Below, one piece after another: positions 6,054-10,089 of a stretch of 10,089 nt of DNA. The DNA comes from an uncultured Eubacteriales bacterium. GTDB lineage: Bacteria; Bacillota; Clostridia; Oscillospirales; Ruminococcaceae. Every line of letters starts with the position of its first letter. Positions within the stretch are counted from its first letter, which is position 1. The translations under genes were made by a program, and so were the position numbers. The stretch lies in contig CAUHFD010000091.1 in the NCBI GenBank assembly GCA_959605275.1, positions 1 through 10,089 of the forward strand. Reading direction: 5' to 3'. The notes below the pieces were generated by a model. That model was not told the origin of the DNA and made no database searches. It saw only the letters and a program-made list of their open reading frames with translations.

Positions 6054-6650
6054 ATGATGATTTATCTTTTTCTCGCGCCCGGATTTGAAGAAGTGGAGGC
6101 GCTTACCCCCGCAGATTATCTCAGACGCTGTGAGCTGGACTTAAAACTGGTCGGCGTCGGCGGAAAAAACATCACCGGCTCTCACGGCATTACCGTGACC
6201 TGTGACATGACGGCGGAGGAAGCTGCTGCGGCTGCTGCCGAACAACTGCCCGAAATGATCATTCTGCCCGGCGGCATGCCGGGTACCCGCAATCTGGAGC
6301 AATCCGAAACGGTCACCAAAATAATTACAGACTGCTATCAGGCAGGCAAAAAAATTGCCGCCATCTGTGCCGCCTTTGCCAAGGCGGGCCGGAAGGTGGC
6401 CGCCATCTGTGCCGCCCCCTCGGTATTGGGACATATGGGCTTGCTAAACGGCAAACGAGCCGTTTGCTTTCCCGGCTTTGAGCAGGAGCTTTCCGGGGCA
6501 GAAATTGTATCTGAACCGGTTGTTGCCGACGGCAATATCATTACCTCAAAAGGTGCCGGAACCGCAAATCATTTTGCCTTTGCCCTGGTTGCCTCTTTGC
6601 TCGGACAAGAACGTGCAGATTCCCTGAAGGCGGTACTGCAATGGGAGTAA
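6054..6650 (+). CDS. DJ-1/PfpI/YajL-family protein with duplicated nucleophile elbow
   Basis: This encodes 198 residues. Family features: APGFEEVEALTP near the N-terminus, with E15 as the conserved acid next to the catalytic cysteine, the MIILPGGMPG turn (68-77), and the AAICAAPSVLG nucleophile elbow containing C119. Homologues are redox-sensing or glyoxalase/deglycase-type proteins; the activity is debated. Oddity: a second AAICAA copy (C105) lies exactly 14 residues earlier. Removing one copy gives 184 residues, the usual length. C105 is followed by Phe where C119 is followed by the canonical Pro, so C119 is the likelier nucleophile. Start is uncertain: the only good ribosome binding site (AAGGTGG, 6021-6027) is 26 bases before ATG 6054, with a small hairpin (6031-6044) between; ATG 6057 and GTG 6024 are alternatives. 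The 3' end overlaps the next gene by 10 bases. Confidence 0.9.
   Translation: MMIYLFLAPGFEEVEALTPADYLRRCELDLKLVGVGGKNITGSHGITVTCDMTAEEAAAAAAEQLPEMIILPGGMPGTRNLEQSETVTKIITDCYQAGKKIAAICAAFAKAGRKVAAICAAPSVLGHMGLLNGKRAVCFPGFEQELSGAEIVSEPVVADGNIITSKGAGTANHFAFALVASLLGQERADSLKAVLQWE
6342..6416 (+). repeat. Intragenic 42-base-period duplication in the DJ-1 gene
   Basis: Bases 6342-6374 and 6384-6416 are in-frame copies with a 42-base period. The last 18 bases of each (6357-6374 and 6399-6416) are identical; the first 15 differ at 7 positions but encode AGKKI and AGRKV. The uneven divergence suggests either an old duplication or recombination between two alleles rather than fresh slippage. Confidence 0.9.
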
Positions 6651-7324
6651 CCGACATCCGTATTCTCAAAAAGGAACTGCGGGAGGAGTGCAAAAAGGTC
6701 CGCCGGGATATGCCCCTTTCTCAAAAGGCGCAAAAGGATGAAATGATATTCAAACGGCTGACTGCTCTGCCCGAGGTACAGAGTGCAAAGCTGATATTAA
6801 CCTACGTTTCCACTCCAATTGAAGTGTCTACCTTTCGTTTGATCGATACCATGCTGCGGGCGGGTAAGGCGGTTGCCGTTCCCCGCTGCGCTGACGGCAT
6901 CGTAGCGATGGATTTCTATCGAATTCATTCCATGCAGGACTTAGAACCGGCAACTTTTTCGGTACTGGAGCCGAAACTCGATATCTGCAAAAAGGTAACC
7001 GATTTTTCAGATTCGGTTTGCATTATCCCGGGATTGTCTTTTGATTTGGAGGGGTATCGGCTCGGTTATGGCAAAGGGTATTACGACCGATTTCTCAACC
7101 GATATCACGGGATAAACATCGGCATTTGCTATAACAGCTGTATCAGAAACGAACTGCCCCACGGACGGTTTGACGTTGCCGCCTCGATTCTTGTCACCGA
7201 GAAATTTGTCAAGCGCATTCCGGTGCAGGAAAACAAACCGATGCCAAAAAAAGAAAAGCCCCTCTTAAAAAGGAGCTTTTCCATGGCAGACCGCCGCAGA
7301 AGCGGCGGCCGTTCACAGGGCTAG
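6641..7324 (+). CDS. 5-formyltetrahydrofolate cyclo-ligase with a basic C-terminal tail
   Basis: This ATP-dependent cytoplasmic enzyme converts 5-formyl-THF to 5,10-methenyl-THF, returning stored folate to the one-carbon pool; ThyX, encoded upstream, uses a product of that pool. The diagnostic motif is IIPGLSFDLEGYRLGYGKGY (residues 128-147), followed by YDRFL. The N-terminal basic helix (ILKKELREECKKVRR) is also typical. The ATG overlaps the preceding stop by 10 bases, so translation is probably coupled. At 227 residues it exceeds the usual 180-195: the normal end is near residue 194, and the last ~33 residues are Lys/Arg-rich, ending in MADRRRSGGRSQG. The DNA for this tail carries two hairpins and an internal ATG (7283) with a strong ribosome binding site, so it may be a former 3' region captured by read-through. 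Confidence 0.93.
   Translation: MGVTDIRILKKELREECKKVRRDMPLSQKAQKDEMIFKRLTALPEVQSAKLILTYVSTPIEVSTFRLIDTMLRAGKAVAVPRCADGIVAMDFYRIHSMQDLEPATFSVLEPKLDICKKVTDFSDSVCIIPGLSFDLEGYRLGYGKGYYDRFLNRYHGINIGICYNSCIRNELPHGRFDVAASILVTEKFVKRIPVQENKPMPKKEKPLLKRSFSMADRRRSGGRSQG
7253..7308 (+). other. Two hairpins inside the cyclo-ligase tail
   Basis: GAAAAGC (7253-7259) pairs with GCTTTTC (7275-7281), extended inward by CCT/AGG across one mismatch, giving a terminator-like shape. CCGCCGC (7291-7297) and GCGGCGG (7302-7308) form a perfect 7-bp GC stem with an AGAA loop. AAGGAG (7270-7275) lies 7 bases before the in-frame ATG at 7283. Neither hairpin is followed by a T-run. Confidence 0.6.
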
Positions 7325-7341
7325 GTATTCGGGAAAGCAGA

Positions 7342-7476
7342 TTAGCAGCAGCCACATCCGTTATTATTGTTTCCACAGCCACAGCTATTGTTATTTCCGC
7401 AACCGCCACAGCAAACTAACAACAAAACGATGATGATAATCCAACTGCAGTTACCGCCAAATCCATTAAAACACAT
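7342..7476 (-). CDS. 44-residue Cys/Gly/Asn-rich membrane peptide, YjcZ-like
   Basis: The minus strand encodes 44 residues: MCFNGFGGNCSW, a hydrophobic stretch IIIIVLLLVCC (residues 13-23), then a Gly/Asn/Cys tail ending GCGCC. Nine residues are cysteine. A strong ribosome binding site (AAGAGGTGA, complement of 7482-7490) lies 5 bases before the ATG. A short Gly-rich head followed by one membrane segment resembles the YjcZ family of tiny Bacillus sporulation proteins; the Cys-rich tail differs from the Bacillus form, so the family assignment is tentative. The tail could form disulfides or bind metal. It converges on the cyclo-ligase gene with a 17-base gap and diverges from mltG. A sporulation-type promoter lies upstream at 7533-7559. 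Confidence 0.7.
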   Translation of the reverse strand: MCFNGFGGNCSWIIIIVLLLVCCGGCGNNNSCGCGNNNNGCGCC

Positions 7477-7500
7477 AATTGTCACCTCTTATATATATTA

Positions 7501-7525
7501 CCGAAAGAGCTTTTGCTCTTGCCGG
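7501..7525. other. Leader hairpin between the small peptide gene and mltG
   Basis: AAGAGC (7505-7510) and GCTCTT (7515-7520) form a 6-bp stem with a TTTT loop; CCG (7501-7503) and CGG (7523-7525) can pair outside a small internal loop. On the minus strand it falls in the 5' leader of the small peptide gene, just before its ribosome binding site. Confidence 0.4.
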
Positions 7526-7532
7526 TTTGTAT

Positions 7533-7559
7533 ATTTTATGATTCGGTACTGCTTTTGGT
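7533..7559 (-). promoter_or_regulatory. Sigma-K/E-like promoter of the small Cys-rich gene
   Basis: On the minus strand AC (7559-7558) precedes CATAAAAT (7540-7533) by 17 bases, and TA-rich sequence follows. This fits AC-N16/17-CATAnnnTA. It lies about 57 bases before the ATG, and resembles the element at 2335-2360 before the other Cys-rich gene. Confidence 0.4.
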
Positions 7560-7620
7560 TACAGGAAAACCGCCCTTGTCGATAAAAACTATTTTTTGTC
7601 TTTTGCACAGAAGGTCGTTT

Positions 7621-7648
7621 TTCACAGCAATTGCCTTATTCGTACAAT
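7621..7648 (+). promoter_or_regulatory. Sigma-A-like promoter of mltG
   Basis: TTCACA (7621-7626, 5/6) and TACAAT (7643-7648, 5/6) are separated by 16 bases. Transcription would start near 7655, about 64 bases before the chosen ATG at 7719. Confidence 0.55.
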
Positions 7649-7718
7649 AACAAGTAAAGCAGTCAGTTCCAATACTGTCACTTTAAGAAAACAAACTCAA
7701 AAAGGAATGGTGGTCCAA

Positions 7719-8990
7719 ATGGATAATCAAAATACCGGCGAATTCAACACTCCGGGGCAACCGGTCTCTCCCGTAGAGCCGCCGAACCCGACTGAAGAAG
7801 ATAACGCTTCCTCTCCCCGCTTTGTTCTGAATCTCAGCGATGAAGAGCTGGACAATGCTGCCGTTTTTGAGGAAGAGATACATAGTGACGAGTCTGCCAA
7901 AGCGCCGGAGGCGTCCACTGCTGCCCCGAAAAAGAAGAAAAAGAAAAAAGGGGTATCCCCCAAAAAGGCAATTTTTTATACAGCGCTGGTCATATCGCTG
8001 TCTATCCTGTTTGCCGTGCTGATCATGCTCGCCGCCAACGACATCTTTGCTTTCAGCAAAATGAATATGGATGTCCAAGTTGAAATTCCCAAAAATGCGG
8101 GGACCAAACAAATCGCCGCCATTCTGAAGAAAAACGAGATCATCAACTATCCTCTGTTGTTCCGGTTTGTTTCAAAATCCAGCGGCACCGACGGCAAATA
8201 CAATTACGGAATTTATACCCTGAATCCCTCTATGAGTTATGAACAACTGATGGATGAACTGCAAAAGGATGCGCCGAAAAAAGACGTCGTCAGCGTCACC
8301 ATCAAGGAAGGAATGACTATTCGGGAGATTGCCGCCGATCTGGAAACACAAGGAATCTGCAAAGCAACTGATTTTATCAACACCGTTAATCGGGTGACCT
8401 TCGGGTACAACTTTGAAAACTATGTTGTAACCAATGAGCCTTTAAAGTATTTCAAAATGGAAGGATATGTTTTTCCCGATACTTACGATTTCTTCCTGGA
8501 GGAATCAGCAGAGTCGGTCTGCAAAAAGATTTTTAAAAACTTTAACAGCAAAATCACCAACGCCCATTGGGGAAGAATGAAAGAAATGGGATTGTCGCTG
8601 GAGGAAACGCTGACACTCGCCTCGCTGATTCAGGCGGAATCGGGACAAAGCCAGCAAATGCGGAAAGTGTCATCGGTGTTCTGGAATCGTTTGGACAAAT
8701 CTTCTGATTTTCCCAATCTCCAGTCCGACGTGACCATTCACTATGTCGAGAAAAATATTAAGCCGTTTGACAAAACCAAAAACCAAAATATGTATGATGC
8801 TTATAATACCTATAAATGCCGGGGACTGCCGGTTGCGCCGATTTGCAATCCCGGTTTGGAAGCAATTGAAGCGGCGCTTTATCCCGAAGATACGAAATAT
8901 TTCTATTTCCTGACCGACAAAGAGGGCAACTTCTATTATGCCAAAACGCTGAAAGAACACAATCAAAACCGAAAAAAAGCAGGGATTTGA
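7719..8990 (+). CDS. mltG: Endolytic transglycosylase MltG
   Basis: MltG (YceG family) cleaves nascent glycan strands at the outer face of the membrane and releases growing peptidoglycan from its lipid anchor. The 423-residue protein has an acidic, Pro-rich disordered cytoplasmic part (1-65), a run of seven lysines (71-77), one membrane helix (84-108), a LysM-like region (about 119-185) and the YceG domain. The catalytic Glu is E307 in ASLIQAESG, matching ASIVEKE of the E. coli enzyme; EGYVFPDTY (248-256) and LPVAPICNPGLEAI (370-383) are further signatures. Start: ATG 7719 is 12 bases after AAAGGA (7701-7706); ATG 7707 abuts that site. The N-terminal extension is longer than in E. coli, as often in Firmicutes. 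Promoter at 7621-7648; a hairpin overlaps the stop codon. Confidence 0.95.
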   Translation: MDNQNTGEFNTPGQPVSPVEPPNPTEEDNASSPRFVLNLSDEELDNAAVFEEEIHSDESAKAPEASTAAPKKKKKKKGVSPKKAIFYTALVISLSILFAVLIMLAANDIFAFSKMNMDVQVEIPKNAGTKQIAAILKKNEIINYPLLFRFVSKSSGTDGKYNYGIYTLNPSMSYEQLMDELQKDAPKKDVVSVTIKEGMTIREIAADLETQGICKATDFINTVNRVTFGYNFENYVVTNEPLKYFKMEGYVFPDTYDFFLEESAESVCKKIFKNFNSKITNAHWGRMKEMGLSLEETLTLASLIQAESGQSQQMRKVSSVFWNRLDKSSDFPNLQSDVTIHYVEKNIKPFDKTKNQNMYDAYNTYKCRGLPVAPICNPGLEAIEAALYPEDTKYFYFLTDKEGNFYYAKTLKEHNQNRKKAGI

Positions 8991-9017
8991 GCGTTGTCGA
9001 TTTTATCGACAACGCTC
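8989..9017 (+). terminator. 13-bp perfect hairpin overlapping the mltG stop
   Basis: GAGCGTTGTCGAT (8989-9001) and ATCGACAACGCTC (9005-9017) are exact reverse complements around TTT. The stem includes the last two bases of the stop codon. No T-run follows on either strand, so it may stabilise the mRNA end. A weaker stem (AAACGCA 9027-9033 with TGCGTTT 9057-9063) that runs into TTTTT at 9061-9065 could be the true terminator. Confidence 0.6.
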
Positions 9018-9087
9018 TCGAAGGACAAACGCAATCGCTGCGGTAAAACCTTGCTCTGCGTTTTTCCCCCGATTCCCCCTTTTCAGC

Positions 9088-9266
9088 GAAAACCAGCTCC
9101 GCAAACGGCTTTGCCGTTGCTCACCGCTGGTTTTCTTTCAAAGAGTCACTGCGGCGGCACATGTCCGCCTACGTGACATGATTAAACAAAGAACTGTAGC
9201 TTACGGTTCTTTGTTGACGGCGTTTGTGTTTCCCGGCAAACAGGATGCCGGGAAACACAAAGCCGT
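9088..9266. repeat. Array of four consecutive hairpins
   Basis: This stretch has no credible gene. Four dyads follow one another. (1) GAAAACCAGC 9088-9097 with GCTGGTTTTC 9126-9135, enclosing a nested AACGGC/GCCGTT stem. (2) GTCAC 9145-9149 with GTGAC 9173-9177, enclosing GGCGG/CCGCC. (3) 9185-9198 with 9202-9215, a 14-bp stem with one G-T pair and a 3-base loop. (4) 9217-9237 with 9247-9266, a 20-bp stem with one bulged G and a 9-base loop. Likely interspersed repeat units or a structured RNA (inference). The rest of 9018-9402 is AT-rich spacer and the two regulatory candidates listed separately. Confidence 0.75.
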
Positions 9267-9291
9267 TACTCCTTCTTTAAAATAAAATTTA

Positions 9292-9321
9292 TTTACCCGA
9301 ATTTATTTCGCGAGTGATAAT
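9292..9321 (+). promoter_or_regulatory. Candidate promoter of the U32 gene
   Basis: TTTACC (9292-9297) and GATAAT (9316-9321, 5/6, preceded by T) are separated by 18 bases. It lies after the hairpin array and would give a leader of about 85 bases containing the dyads at 9357-9391. Confidence 0.4.
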
Positions 9322-9356
9322 TTTTTCTTTTTGCTCTTTTCGTCGCGATCTAAGGT

Positions 9357-9391
9357 GCAGGGGATTATCCCCTGCCCAGGAATAATCCCCT
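9357..9391 (+). promoter_or_regulatory. Two mutually exclusive leader hairpins before the U32 gene
   Basis: GCAGGGGAT (9357-9365) can pair with ATCCCCTGC (9367-9375), a tight 8- to 9-bp stem. Alternatively AGGGGATTAT (9359-9368) pairs perfectly with ATAATCCCCT (9382-9391). The two structures share the same left arm and cannot form together. The second ends 5 bases before the AAAGGA ribosome binding site (9397-9402). Regulation by switching is an inference; a repeat element is an alternative. Confidence 0.45.
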
Positions 9392-9411
9392 ACAGGAAAG
9401 GAATGCTTTTA

Positions 9412-10089
9412 TTGTCAACACAAATAAAACCCGAGGTGCTTGCTCCGGCGGGCGACCGAGAACGTCTGGAAGCCGCAATTCAATATGGTGCCGATGCCGT
9501 TTACCTTGGTGCAAACCGATTCGGCATGCGGGCAGGCGCACCCAATTTTAGCTTCGAGGAATTACAAAGCGCCGTTGCTTTTGCCCACAGCCGAAAAGTG
9601 AAGGTGTTTTTAACCTGTAATACGCTGCCCCGCAACCAAGAGATGACCGAGCTGCCTGATTTTCTGAAAGAAGTGGCAGCATGCGGCGTAGATGCCCTGA
9701 TTGCCTCGGATATCGGTGTTTTATCGCTGATTAAAAAAGTTCTCCCCGATATGGAAGTCCATATCTCCACCCAGGCAGGCATTGTGAATTATATAACCGC
9801 CGATACTTTTTATCAGATGGGCGCCAAGCGAGTGGTGCTCGCACGCGAACTGTCTCTGGAAGAAATCGCCGAGATCCGTGCGAAAACATCGCCCGACCTT
9901 GATATCGAGGTTTTCGTTCACGGCGCCATGTGCGTTTCGGTGTCAGGACGGTGTCTGCTGTCCAACTATTTGACCGCAAGGGACGCCAACCGGGGCGAAT
10001 GCGCACAACCATGCCGCTGGGCATATCATTTAGTAGAGGAAAAGCGCCCGAATCAATTTTTTCCCATCTTTGAGGACGAAAAGGGAACC
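9412..10089 (+). CDS. Peptidase U32 family protein, TrhP-like (partial, 5' part)
   Basis: The first 226 codons of a U32 protein; the gene continues past the window. The signature EVFVHGAMCVSVSGRCLLSN spans residues 166-185, and GECAQPCRW follows. C174, C181, C197 and C201 are the four conserved cysteines that bind an iron-sulfur cluster in the family. U32 proteins such as TrhP and RlhA hydroxylate RNA using prephenate-derived chemistry; the name peptidase is historical. Next to mltG, as in the Bacillus subtilis yrrL-yrrN-yrrO region, tRNA U34 hydroxylation (TrhP) is the most likely role. LAPAGDRERLEAAIQYGADA near the N-terminus is typical. Start: ATG 9403 abuts AAAGGA (9397-9402), so TTG at 9412, nine bases away, is preferred; the reading frame is the same. 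Confidence 0.9.
   Translation, partial: MSTQIKPEVLAPAGDRERLEAAIQYGADAVYLGANRFGMRAGAPNFSFEELQSAVAFAHSRKVKVFLTCNTLPRNQEMTELPDFLKEVAACGVDALIASDIGVLSLIKKVLPDMEVHISTQAGIVNYITADTFYQMGAKRVVLARELSLEEIAEIRAKTSPDLDIEVFVHGAMCVSVSGRCLLSNYLTARDANRGECAQPCRWAYHLVEEKRPNQFFPIFEDEKGT

Noticed and set aside
5764..6057. 97-codon frame across the GNAT/DJ-1 junction
   Set aside because: It lies mostly inside the GNAT gene in another frame and has no ribosome binding site or family features.
8994..9176. 60-codon frame after mltG
   Set aside because: It starts inside the post-mltG hairpin, lacks a ribosome binding site and its composition is explained by hairpin repeats.

Overview
The window looks like chromosomal DNA from a spore-forming member of the Clostridia, probably Oscillospiraceae/Ruminococcaceae-like. 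This is inferred from gene content and style: ThyX instead of ThyA, a clostridial-type Cys-tailed ThyX, a DUF1273/YpsA-type SLOG protein, a stand-alone DUF2156 protein, a tiny YjcZ-like Cys/Gly/Asn peptide, several TTG starts behind AAAGG-type ribosome binding sites, and mid-range GC. I see no phage, transposase, CRISPR, tRNA or rRNA gene.

Layout. 1-132: a 77-bp-period tandem repeat (two identical 55-bp copies around a 10-bp-stem hairpin), each copy carrying a sigma-A-like promoter. 187-372 (+): a 61-aa two-helix membrane protein, ending flush against 373-873 (-), a SLOG/DUF1273 protein. That gene diverges from alr (1037-2218, +), and a 16-bp perfect palindrome lies in the gap. 2412-3236 (+): a 274-aa protein with 23 cysteines, unknown function, possibly sporulation-linked. 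3329-4144: thyX. 4238-5119, 5141-6004, 6054-6650 and 6641-7324: a tight same-strand run encoding a DUF2156 protein, a GNAT acetyltransferase, a DJ-1/PfpI protein and 5-formyltetrahydrofolate cyclo-ligase. 7342-7476 (-): a 44-aa Cys/Gly/Asn-rich membrane peptide. 7719-8990 (+): mltG. 8989-9411: a gene-free stretch full of hairpins. 9412-10089 (+): a U32-family gene (trhP-like) running off the end.

Themes. Alr supplies D-alanine to peptidoglycan and MltG cuts nascent glycan strands, so the window touches wall synthesis at two points. ThyX and the cyclo-ligase both act in folate one-carbon metabolism. mltG next to a U32 gene matches the Bacillus subtilis yrrL-yrrM-yrrN-yrrO neighbourhood, but yrrM (trmR) is missing here and replaced by a hairpin array. 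The two Cys-rich genes both carry an AC-N16/17-CATAnnnT promoter-like element, as expected for late mother-cell sporulation sigma factors.

The most unusual points are the DJ-1/PfpI protein with its catalytic nucleophile-elbow segment duplicated in tandem (two AAICAA motifs 14 residues apart), the pair of Cys-rich genes with matching sporulation-type promoters, the hairpin array downstream of mltG, and the two mutually exclusive hairpins just before the U32 start codon. Nothing here amounts to a clearly new multi-gene system; most genes are ordinary housekeeping.
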